Positions 43,343 through 55,642 of a stretch of 64,000 nt of DNA are shown here, one piece after another; positions within the stretch are counted from its first letter, which is position 1; every line of letters begins with the position of its first letter. The DNA comes from Diprion similis. Its lineage: Eukaryota > Arthropoda > Insecta > Hymenoptera > Diprionidae. A model generated the notes under the pieces. It was given only the letters and a program-made list of their open reading frames with translations, searched no databases and was not told the DNA's origin. Location of the stretch: positions 14,517,501 through 14,581,500 of the forward strand of contig NC_060114.1 of the NCBI RefSeq assembly GCF_021155765.1, read 5' to 3'. A program made the translations under genes and the position numbers.

Positions 43343-44773
43343 ATCTTGCAAATAATTTTACCTTAAATACATACTTGCATCGAGACTATTAACATCGACT
43401 ATAATCGTCTATCCGTGCTACTTTTTGTACTGGAAAAAGAACGCTATTTGCAAAAAACAAATAATGTACAATATTTATAATAATTATACTACAATGTATG
43501 TGAAGCCGGAATCCAACGTAGCTTTTTGAAAAAGTATCCATTTTAAAATAGAAAATAATTTTCATTTGCACGAAAATCATGGCAAAAAGCATTCTGGCAG
43601 TGATTTTTGTTTATTAACTGCAATTCTTTTTTTCAAACTATTCTTGAACCATTGACTTTTGCGGAAAATTTACTGTTTCAATATTCCTGGGTTGGATAAC
43701 GCCTTCCTTCACTGTTCTTATTCATAGCATGCGAATTATTCTAATTTGTGTAAACGTGAAAAAAGAGTTACAGTGTTGTTATCTTATCATTTAGTCCAAT
43801 TTTCAGAAATTCATCGCTATACCTCAGCTGTTTAGCATAAACGAGTGACTCATTTTCACTACTTATATTTTAGTCAAACGTTCCTATTGTGTTAAAAAAA
43901 ATATGTTACATCAGTTCATTGCTCTATGTGTTCATTACCAATTTCGATGAATCAGTTGACGACTGCGATACTTTAATAAACCTTCGTTACTCACGCAGCT
44001 GCTCGATAAATCATTGAAGAAAAAATCACAATAAATTTTTTCCTATAGGATCGTTTTTGCAGCACGTGTTTCAACATGAAAGATATTACATAAATGCGGT
44101 TCATTTCACATGATTGAGCAATTGACAGTGATCACGTTTTCAAATGTCCAACCTCTCCCGTTTCTTAAATTTGTTTTCTTCATTTCGCTTACCTATTTAC
44201 TTAAAAGTTTCTCAATTGAAACTCGTAATTAACGTTTTCAACAAGAGCACGTTGGTCACGAAAATTAAGTCACGATCAAAAGAACACCCTGTCAAGATTT
44301 TCAACAACAAACTGTTGCAAGAATAATTGTATTATTGTATTTTTTTTTTTTCTATCGAGCATTGTTTCCCTAACAATGCGGATCTTCCAAATTTGCATAA
44401 AATTAAATGAAAATGTCCTCGATAATGGTGGACAAAAAAAAAAAAGAAAAAAAGAAAAAAAGTGAATTATTTTTTTTTTGTTCCTTCACGTTTCTTGTTG
44501 TTTTTTTTTTTCCAATCGTATACATACTTACATTGTTGAAAATGATATGTGAAAACGTCTGCAGCTGGTAATCCTTGAGCATACCGAGCTGTTGTTACCC
44601 CAGCCTAGTCTTTCAGTATGATTGTGTACTCTAAGCAGAGCACTGTGCCAAGTGGGAGCCACTTCGTTTTGTTGATCATACACCTCTCCTGCAAGCTTTC
44701 CAGACTGAATACCAAGCGCCTCTGTGTTAAAAACTGGTCAGAGATAATCTGACTGTCGTTAAAGAAGCTCAAA
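43343..44773. other. Intergenic TBL3 to channel gene
   Basis: It holds the TBL3 3' UTR (AATAAA at 43975-43980) and the channel promoter. There are A-rich and T-rich runs at 44340-44510. No coding frame is supported and no core promoter element is certain. Confidence 0.55.
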
Positions 44774-47700
44774 ATGGCTCGTTCGGACGGGTGCATCATC
44801 TTCCTTCTCTGGGGGATACTTCTTACATTGAAACAAATTTGTTTGGTGGAAAGTGTCGATGCGTAAGTCCCTCTCTCTCATTCTGTTGTCGTTTGTTGTG
44901 TGTTTTTTTTTTATTCTTTCTCTTTTTTCCCCTTCCCACTTCAATTCTTTTATTCGTACAAGTAATATTATTGGCACAGTTGACTTGTCGGTTATTGATA
45001 ATAAATGCTTTGTATAATATTTATTTTATTGTTAAAGTCTCGCCGGGTGGGTAATATTTTTAATCTGTCATAACGTCTACTCGTGACATCCTGCGTGTCA
45101 AATACCGAACGATCTTTGTTAAAACACAACTTTTTTTACTCGGTTTACTCGGTTTTTAATGATAAATAAAATATGTTACTTCTTGATATTACACATTTTG
45201 CAATCGTATACCATGGCGACAAATTCCTTTAGCACGGTACTTTGTGACATTGAAATGAATTTATACTACCTTTGAGTTTGAGTCTGGTTTTGTTGCGCCA
45301 AATGTATCAACAATGGTGAACTTCCTGTTGCACGTGGTTAGTACCTAAAACCAAATTAGCGTACATTTATTACAAAAGAATATTTTATCAAAGGCCGAAT
45401 ATTATGTATACGCATACATGCAGATATTATGGAGCACAAAGATTTGTTATGACCGGTTTGAGAACGTTTTTAGCTCATCTACATCAGTCTTTTATCAATA
45501 GAATTGCACCGTTTTAAACGACTAGATTCTGACCGATTTTCGGGAATAATTTGCTCGCAATAATCACTCGTACTGTGGGTAGTGATCGTAAAGTATTTGA
45601 TTAGGAAAAGAACGCGGAGAAAAAATCTGCACATGTATAAAGCGTAAATTTGTGCAATACTTTTGTACGATTTGGCAATGTATTGATTGTTAATGAAGAA
45701 CAATCGAATCTACTAACTTCCTTGTTACAGTAATGAGTGTTACGTTTATTCTATGTCCTCATGGCCGTACCGACTCATTGCACGTTACCACAATTCATGA
45801 TTGGGTACTTTAAGCGTTATTGGGCATGGAGGAGCCATCGTATATATCTTTATAAATACCTTATCACCTAGCTAGCGTAAAAACATTTGTTTTATTGAAG
45901 TGTAAAACGACAGAAACTTTCAGTGTTATTAGAGCGGAACATCCAGCCTTCGCTATGCCCTGAGAAAAGAATAGATTCATGATTCTTATACATGGTGGCT
46001 ATTGTAGCAACAGAGTGGACTAACTGATGAATCGAACAATAGTTAATCTAAACTGCTGCACTAATGGTCAAAAAGAAAAAGAGAAAAAATCTCAATAACA
46101 TCTCTGTTTTCACAATAACAATGTGGTCGCACTTTTTACTGGAATTTTTTTCAATAATACTGTGAAAAGAAAAGTTTCCACTTTCTCATATACGTTTCAT
46201 CGAATTATTCAGGCGTAAAGACTAAAAAAAGAAGTACACAGCTAGTTTTTGTCATTTTTATAGCAACCTGACTCAACCTTTAGCATGAAAACTATTACAG
46301 AGTAAAATGTGAAAGAGGAATGAGGTGTTGATTGCAAAAAAATTACTTCAATGATTACTGAGCGTTTATTTTCTCAAATCAAAAATTGGCAATTAGATTT
46401 TTTGTCCTCTGTCTTATACTACAAAATTTCTGTAGAATTGTCAAGGCAACAACCATTGAGAAAAAATAAATTACATCTTTCGCATATGCGGAGAACGTGC
46501 TCACAATCATTATTTCGCTATACTAATTATTAATAAAAAAAAAAAAGACAAATTGACGTGTGTTTTAACAATGTCTGGGTATTGAAAAGAAACTTTATAT
46601 TTGTCTACTAATTAACAAAATTTCTACCAACTGTAGAAATAATTAAGTAACATTCACCTGTGCAAATAAAACTGAATGACAATATTATCGTTGAAATTAA
46701 TATATCTTTAATATAGATCTCACTTTTCTAAAATGTTGATAGTTTCATTAAATTTTTACGATTTTAGAGATGTTCAAATTTGATTAAACCCAATAAAAAT
46801 AACGATCCCAGTTGTTTCAACTCCTAGATAATCGTTATTCGTCTAATTTATTTGTACAGGCCGATTTTTTACGTTTTACGGTTCTCAGGTTTACTTAGGT
46901 AAATGCAGCTCTTAAAAATTTTACATTATTAAGCCCCAGTTTAAATAGGGTGGTTACCATTGTAGACGCATTCAAGTTAAACAAATGTGACGCAAAGTGA
47001 AAACAGAGCTACGTCACAATGTGAGCGAATATTTAGCATGCATATACTATAAATTTCCGGGTGTAATAGATAACGGTTGAAAAAAATTTATCATTTGATG
47101 TTAGGCGGTTTTTTTTATTCTCAATTATTTATTACCTTTTTTTTTTTCCTGTCTGCCATGGTCACATGTCTTCTCTATTAAGTTTGTTTTATTTTATCAC
47201 ACGAGGAAGAATGTGTATTCACTATAAATTATACTACACCATCAATATAAACAAATTTTAAATTTACACTATTGAGCACACACACCGTGCTGCGGGTTGT
47301 CTGACTCAATTTACTAGCTAGACCACTAATTGTAAGCTGTACCTTCGTGCGACATTTCACCACTGTTATCTTTCGATACACATGCTAAATTAAACAGGTT
47401 TGTTTACAGTACACAGGGATCCCGTGACGCATGCTGTTATTGTAGTTGAAAATAATGTGTTACATTTGAGATCTATGATGGTCTCCAGTGTCGAATTGCA
47501 AATTTAATTCAAATGCATCTTTTGCTTCGCCTTATTTTACTTTATTCATTTCACTTATTTGACTCATTTAATTTGTTCTGTCAAATAGTGATTTCACTTT
47601 ACTAAATTAAGTTTGGAATGCATAGCGCTGTAAATCCTGATTCACGTAACGTGTCGAAAGGAAAATTATAATTGGGAATATAATCTGATTGTATATTTTT

Positions 47701-50700
47701 TCACTGGGTAATCATCATTTCTTACCGTATCGAAATACAATACGTACACGTATATTTCGGTATATGTGTGCATCATATTCGCTTGTATTACTCAGTCATG
47801 TGCTGTAGTTTATGTAAACGACATTTATGTCATCTGGAAACTATACAATGCAACAAAGAGCCATTATTTGTGAGAAGATACTTGCTGAATATTAATTTCA
47901 TTTTTAGTTCACGCGTAGCATCTCATATTTTTCGTTACGCTATTTATTTCTAATTCTACTTTTTTTTTTTCTGTTTCCTTCTTCCTCTCAAACGATTTGT
48001 CCAGTAACATACGTAAAACTGGATGTGTATATAAATATGTTTGACGGATAAATCTGTCGACCTCTGGGGAAAATAAAATGAAAATGTTTCAAACTTACGT
48101 CACTGACTTTGATTACCTGTAGAGTTTTACAAGGAATTTGAGAGTAATAATTACGACTAGAATTCCTGAAGATATTCTATGATAAAAATATTCATTGTTA
48201 TTTTTATTCCTCCAGAATGCAGGGGAGTTGTCCTGCGTTAAATGGTGCGAGCAGCTTAACACAGACTGAACTTTTAATTGAGCTAACGAACGATTGCCGC
48301 TACGATAAGATGGTTCGTCCACCGGGTGAAAAAAATGATAGCGACCCAATCGTAGTCGCTTCGAGAGCTTATATATATACGATACAATCGAACATGGCAA
48401 AAACACTGGTAATGTAGTTTACAATAAACGTAAAATATTTTATAATGGATTATCGGTATACTTATGATGAACAGGCAGACCGATAAATGTGTGGATTCTT
48501 CCCATTTTGCACAAATAAATTTCTTTCTTCAAAGATAATTTTATAATTTCAGCAATTTGACATACAGATGATGCTGCAGTTCCGATACCTCGACAAACGG
48601 TTGAGGTTTGTCGAAATTGCACCTCATTTGTCACAAATCATTGGAGGCAAATCTGCTAATGACCTTATATGGACCCCTTCGGTTTATGTTGCCAATGAAC
48701 GAAGCTCCGTCATAATGGGTAACGGTGTGAAAGATCTACTTATATCTATCGATCCCAACGGTACTGTTCTTCTCACCTCCAGGTAAGTCAATCAATCTTG
48801 AGTAATCTTAACGTCGGATAGTTGAGGCAATTTATAAATTCATTTGCCCATGCGATAAGAACATCAAAGTTAGTCCTTTGATAGATTCGTTGTGTGTGCT
48901 TCATTGTGATTTACCAACGCCGTGACAGATTTATACTTTGCTGATAAATTGTCGTCAAAAGCATGAGCACAATAGTTTAAAAATAGTCTTTCAAATCTCG
49001 ACTAAAAAGACCATTTTTTAAATTTTCAGAAGAAATTCTGACTGAGTTTTAACAATTGATAATGATTTCCAATCTTTATCGGTAATTATATATGTTTTTC
49101 AGACTAGCGGCAACCCTCAACTGTGGCTTGCGATTGGAAAAATTTCCGTTCGATGTTCAAGAGTGTCCGCTAACGTTTGAAAGCTGTACGTGGGATTTAT
49201 ATGAATTTAACTTGAATCTCTTTTTTGTCATGAGATAAAATTTTCATCCTGAATGTATTTCAAATGTGTTTAGAATTTTTTTCAATTCATCATTTTTCTT
49301 TTCAGGGACGAATAATGTTCATGAAATGAAATTGGTTTGGGATGACTCTCCAATACTGTTAGCCAAAGAGCTTCATTTAACCGAGTATAGTCTTGTTACT
49401 TATTGGGTGAACGAGTCAGACGTTTCGTATACAGTCGCCCAACAGCACTACGGTCATTTTGGTTTGTATTTTCTGGATCCTTTATTCGGAAACTCCTTCC
49501 TCCTTTTAGTATTTACAGCTTGCATATGGAATTATTCAAAAATACAATTTTCTACCATCCGATGTTACAGCGGGAAACTTCAGCGCCATAAGTATTACCT
49601 TCAAGCTTGCTCGTGAGATGGGATTCTTCATTATGGATTACTACATACCCTCGATTCTTATTGTTGTCATTTCATGGGTGTCGTTTTGGCTACACATGGA
49701 CGCGAGTCCCCCAAGAATTGTATTAGGTACTTATTCCTGCACTTCATTACTCATTATTTTATGTCAATTCTTATGTCGTAAATGTCAATCAATAATGAAT
49801 TTTGTGTGTCCAACTTATTATTTATTTTTTACTGTTTTTTTTTTTATATCAATTTGGATGAAAATTAAAGTACATTCTTATATTTGGATAAATTTGCATT
49901 TCAGGAACAAATACGATCTTGGCATTCATGACACTCGCATCCAAAGTCGAAAACTCACTGCCCAAGGTGTCGTATATAAAAGCAAGTGAAATCTGGTTCT
50001 TGGGTTGTACAATTTTCCTCTTCGCTGCCATGGTCGAATTTGCATTTGTTAACACAATCTACAGAAGAAAGTAATTAACACTTCTATTAAACCGTATTCA
50101 TCGCACGCGAAAAACGACTAAATATTCTTTTCACTTTTCTCTACCACCAGGAAAAATGTGCCCCTGAAAAAGGTGAACAGCAAGTATATTCTAAAGTCAA
50201 CGTTGACGCCAAGGCTTGCTCGAAAGCAATTTCAGAAAAATACTACCAGCTTGGAACGTTCGCGTTCGTGGTCTTCTCTGGATCATGAAAACGCGAATGA
50301 TTCGGTCTACACAAGTCAAAATTACCTGACCGTGCACGTAAGTGAATCTCCAATAACAGTAGTTCTGAAAAGTATGTGAATTATTTAGTTCAAATTTATA
50401 ATCCAACGAACTATATGTATTTCGCAGAGTTTCCCAAGCAGCATGAACATTCCTTCTGTTACGATTGAAGACGACAGAGAGCAAGACTCTGGTGGAAGTG
50501 TCGTGACTTTGGATACCATCGCTGCACCAGTATCTCCACCAAAACCACCAACACGACGAGCCACTCTCGCGAAGCTAACAACTTTCACCACTATGACACC
50601 TCAAGAGATTGCTCAGTGGATAGACAAGCGTAGCAGAATAGTGTTCCCAGTCTCGTTTCTCATATTCAACGTTCTTTACTGGTCTTTTATCTGGATATGA
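44774..50700 (+). CDS. Cys-loop ligand-gated anion channel subunit (insect pHCl-2/Hodor-like clade)
   Basis: A pentameric ligand-gated channel subunit in the plasma membrane. Nine exons (44774-44862, 48216-48408, 48553-48782, 49103-49185, 49306-49461, 49571-49726, 49905-50070, 50151-50337, 50428-50700) give 510 residues. Residues 1-25 are a signal peptide. The Cys-loop pair is at about 178 and 192 (13 residues apart) in [16 protein letters not shown]1 (about 267-291, [20 protein letters not shown]), M2, M3 ([20 protein letters not shown]), a Ser/Thr-rich cytoplasmic loop and C-terminal M4 ([18 protein letters not shown]) follow. Arg at 0' after two prolines (PPRIVLG) indicates an anion-type pore. 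No second cysteine pair, as glycine/histamine-type channels have, is visible in loop C. I place it with the fly CG6927/CG7589/CG11340 group by overall pattern; the exact orthologue and ligand (zinc, protons) are inference. Exon 1 is isolated by a 3.35-kb intron. Confidence 0.87.
44863..48215 (+). other. 3.35-kb first intron of the channel gene
   Basis: It runs from a consensus donor (GC|GTAAGTCC) to the acceptor TCCTCCAG at 48215. It separates the signal-peptide exon from the ligand-binding domain. I see no coding frame, transposon end or RNA gene; it is AT-rich with a few T tracts. Its size makes it a likely place for regulatory elements or an alternative first exon. Confidence 0.6.
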
Positions 50701-53700
50701 GAGTACCTTCCAAATTTTTCGTGTCTGATGAATTATTTTCTCAATATATTCGTACCGGCATGAAATGAAAAAAAATGAATGGACAAAACTGTTAAAAAGT
50801 TTTGAGAGGTTTTTGTATCTAGTAATAATTGATAATCGAGTCGCAATCATTTAGAGAATTTATTTCTCAGCAGCATTAATCAAATCGTAGAGTAAGAGGT
50901 CTATGCTTATTCGGTACTGTAGCTCTTGGAACGTATTCAAGTAGCAAGCAAGAATCGTACCAGATAAATTTACTGAAACTGTAACCTGTTTCCCTCTCTA
51001 GTTATAAATTTTTATTTATTCACGTTTTTCATCTTTACTTTCGATGCATCAAACTTGGCTTCAACGTTAAATTTTACTCGTCTATTGACGAATTTTATTA
51101 TTACATAGTGAGATCGTATATTCGAATCTTATATGTTTCTTATATCTGCGTCCTGTGCCACTAGCTTACGTGTAAATGCTTAGATTTAACACAAATCAGT
51201 TACACGTAAGAACAACAAAAGCCAACTCAGAGGTTCTATCGTTCTTTTAAATACTCTATTCATTCGTATAACAGGTAACAGTGGGATCTAGAATTAGTAC
51301 TAGTACAGTACGAAGTAGAGGAAAAGTTCGTTAATTTTGCATATCAAGATCACTGTTAATCCATAACTACTGTAATGTAAGAGTTTAGTCATTGACTGCC
51401 ACTGCTATTTAGATTAAGCATAAATAATTTATCTTCCGAGAAGACCAATAGTTGTGTAAAAGAAGAAAGAAAGAAAAAAACAAATCAAAAGAATGGAAAA
51501 CAACGCGTTTGGCAATGTGTAACCCGCCCCATATGCAATTTTTATACTACACAATATTCAACCTTACAAGTTTGAACAGGATTCATTTACAAGTCTGATT
51601 TTACTTTCAAATTCGTCTAACATTTTCTCATACCTGATAACATCGCGCGCGTGTTTTACCTTCTTCGAGGTGATGAATATTCCGAAATTTAAACAGACAT
51701 TTAACAGAAAGATCGATAATGCAGACGATAATGTATACGTATATGTCTTTTAACGTAGCGTACGTATATTTTTTTCAGCTCATTGAGATACAGTTGAAAC
51801 GCTTTCATGCTTAAATGAATCTAAACGTTCTCTCGAATTATTTGAACCCTCAGAGATCGTTAAAATATGAAATCATTTCTCTCCATTTGTTGATGTCTGT
51901 TTCGTAAAATTCAGATCCATACATACTAAGGTGTAAAATTATTAGACAATACGAAAAGTACTCCGGCATTGCATTTACATACAAACCACGTAACGAGCAG
52001 CGGTACAAACCGCGATCACAAAACGTGTGACGTTATTTTATTGAATCAATTAACCGAAGATAACACAGATGGTATGAGCTAACAATTAAGTCATTTTATT
52101 CTCGTGACGTCAGCGCGCCGTTTTTGCCATCGTCCAACACCGCCGACGTAATTTCGTTAATAACTAGATGTGGTTTCAATTAAACTGGCCAATGCATATA
52201 AAAAAATTGGATTATCACACTGTTCCAAGGTGAGGAGGTTTAACGTTTACGTGAATTAGGGCTCAATTGAGTTCTCGAACACGCTACGCTTTTCCCGGCG
52301 TTATTCTAATTGTACGCACATACAACCTCCGATGTCATCAACGTCTAAAAATGTTTCATGGCTTCAAGAATCTGTCAAGATTCTTTTAATTGCAAAATTC
52401 TTTAATCGACATTATAAAATTGATAATAATATATAGGATATTTATTCAGAGCACATTCGATTAGATGGTTCGAGAAGTAGGCGAATTTCGAGTACTTTTA
52501 TCTAAAAGACTATTTATTCGATTCCATTCGATTTTTCTTTTTTTTTTCAAAGTTTATACATTACGGTATGTTCAGTAATTATTTCATCAAAATTTAAAAC
52601 CATAAAAAAATGAATAAATAAATTTAAAAAAAAAATCGTACGCAACGAGACAAAATTTACAAAAATCTTGTCCAGATTTGGTAAAAATTAGTCGCGTCGT
52701 TTTCAAGATGTTCTAGGCAGGGACTCGGAAACGTAGCTTCGAGATGATCGAATTCAAAGTTCCCCGAATCGGCCGCAATTTCTACAATCCTTCGAATTTC
52801 ATCATACAATTTACACACAATATTCTTCATACTTCAAACTTTTAGAAAGACGAATAAAAAGAAAATCTATTTTCAAAAAATTCTACTCGGATGTGCCCCC
52901 TTAAATAAAAAAACACGTCCAATATTGTTGAATCTTGGATCAGCCCTAAACTGCCTCCTTTAACCCCAGCAATGCGAATGATCGTCTTCATATTCTATTG
53001 TACATTTGATGTCTGCATCGGGGTTGAAACATGCAGGGTAATTGGACTTGCAATATGCACTCTGCCATGACGCTTATTCATACTTCATAATGTATCTTGT
53101 ACATTCCTAACTGTTACACCCTGATCGTTGTACCTATAAAACATTCGTTCTATTACAGTACTTGCATTTTTCATCGATTGCCAAGGCGATTCAAACTGTG
53201 TAGTACGTGTTTAGTTTCATGACCAGAACTGACCGCCAACGGTAGAATCGATTATTTCGCGTGCTCCACCGCACATATATCCATGAATATACCGCGTATT
53301 TGACGTCCATTCCATGGTGTTGGATTGTCGGTGTTTTTAATCAAAGCGATAATCATTCCTCGCCGATAGCAGCCCCTTTTTCCTTTTTCTTTCCTTCCTT
53401 TACTGACCTTTTGCGAGCTATCACCGTTACCCTTGCACCAGGACTTTATTTGAATAATCATAATCGAGCAATTATCCAAAAGTCTTATCTCGTTTTCTAA
53501 GAATCGACATCTCAGTGTCACCAATTCTCACATTAATTTGAAAGTGGACGAAAAGTATAAATAATTAGCCACTACTCGACAAATTTAGTTGAAATAATAA
53601 CTTTTGTTCCAAATCTACGAATGTAACTATGTGAATATTATACACGTTTTTTTTCTCAAGTTCACTTTGTCGCGATGTAATAATTAACGATTATATACAC

Positions 53701-55642
53701 ATAATATTTTTCGACCTTCGTTTCGCCCATATATTATGTATATTCAGACCGAAAGACTGACAGGAAATCAATCATCGATAAAATCGTATGTTCATCGTAA
53801 GGATTCGCTTATAGATTATTATTATTATACTTACGATGTATAAGGAAATTATAGGCTCATACAGCGATGCGGTTCTCATCATTTTCAGAGTTCATGTAAT
53901 GAAAAACATTGTACACGTAGTAACGAAATCGATGCCGAATGAATAACAAAAATTGGAGTGACAAATGCGCTGAAAATGATATGGATAAGTAAATAATGGA
54001 CCCAGACGCGATCAGAGCTACAAGGCATTTGATTATTTTTTACTAGTTTTGTTGATATCGTAAGTCGAGTTATACATATAGCCGATGGTAGGTGTATGTA
54101 ATTTTACCGCGAGTCAAGTGCAAATATTGACCGCCCGACTATATGAAGCTATTACCCGCGGAGGAGAAAAAATGTTAAAATTCTCTGCACGCGTAAGACG
54201 TGTACTAATATCTTTGCATAAAAGATGAAAGGATATGATTTTGAATTCACGCTGTTGCTCAATTATTGCAGGCATATGCGGACGCAGTGTTAAATAGAAG
54301 AAACGCGAAAGTCTCCTATTATGAATCGATATTACATACATATACACGCGATCTGTGGTACATTGACTTGACCTTTACCTTCGATAGATATTGTCGTTGT
54401 TGTTATTGTTTTTTTTTCACAGGTACTGATCTCCCATTTTTCCATCGATCAATGCCCACGTGGAGTGCACTTCTTTTTAATGTTTTTTGGAATAATTTTT
54501 TTTTTTTGGATACATATTGAAATGAGTTGTGCAAGAGGAAAATGATTGTTTCGGATCTTTACGTCCTTATATCCTTATATTCCGTACAAAAAATTATGAA
54601 GGAAAAAACAAGCATAGTAGGCATCTAAAAAAGCGAACCACGCATATATTATACTGTAAAATACACAATGATTTATTATTAAGATGGTTCAATGCGTGCA
54701 GTTTAATAGCAACGAGGTGAACGCATGCGATCCAAATATTATTTTTCTAACAGCTATATTACGTAGAAAATTCAAGCTTACACATGTTCACTATGAAATC
54801 CTGTACCACATGTGGGAGGCCATGAAAGATTTTGAGAAATTCAGACTGGAAACATCGTAAATTTAATTTTGATTTGTGTACCGATTTTAACTTACATCGA
54901 ATCGTTGAACAAAAATTGCAAATGATAATCTTTGCAAATGAAACAATTTACCAGTCGTTGAAACTCGATCGAAGGATGAGAATATTGTAAATTGTTGTAG
55001 TCCCCTCAAGCAGCTAGGATAAATAATTAAGCAAACAAATTTAAAATGTCCCAAGCAGTCGTCGCGCAGGGCTCAAATAAAAACCGCGGGTGTTTCGACA
55101 CGCGGGCTGCACCCCGTGTCCTTGTGAATAACCTGGCAGGTACGCCGACTCGCCCAACCACCCAGTCGATGGGCGTCAAGACTAAGCGAAGCACCAAAAA
55201 ATTTGCAAAAGTGTCGAGCTGATCTTGGTCGTCTTGAATCAGCCAATAATTATCATTAAATTAAGCGAAATTTTAATTATGCACTAGATTCCCTTGGGAT
55301 TTAATTTTAGTACAGAATACCTGTACAGGAAATAAACAGACGTGTGAGTAAACGAATTGAATAAAGGAAAAAACAGGAAAAAATTATGTGACCAGTGAGG
55401 TGCAACAATTGATTAACAATGCAAAGGGAAATATGGCGCGGAGTACAGCGTGGATAAAGTTTAAGCGTTCGAACTAGTTTGCGATTATGATGCATTTATG
55501 AACGGCACGTGTTGTGTATAGTTCGTAAAAGTTTTGACACGTTTTATTGTTACATGTGATTACGTACTTTGGTATAATGATTGCTTAGGCTAGTCGGCAG
55601 TGGTTTATAACTGTACACATATTTTCTGCATGTAATAAGAAA
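50701..55642. other. 4.9-kb intergenic block between channel and KIF19
   Basis: No supported coding gene. It contains an island with TGACGTCA at 52105-52112, CpGs and a CCAAT near 52188, and an AT-rich stretch (52530-52640). A GC-richer segment at about 55040-55200, including a small hairpin-like GGGTGTTTCGACACGCGGG word (55087-55105), lies close enough to be KIF19 5' UTR or core promoter. Neither start site can be fixed from sequence alone. Confidence 0.5.
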
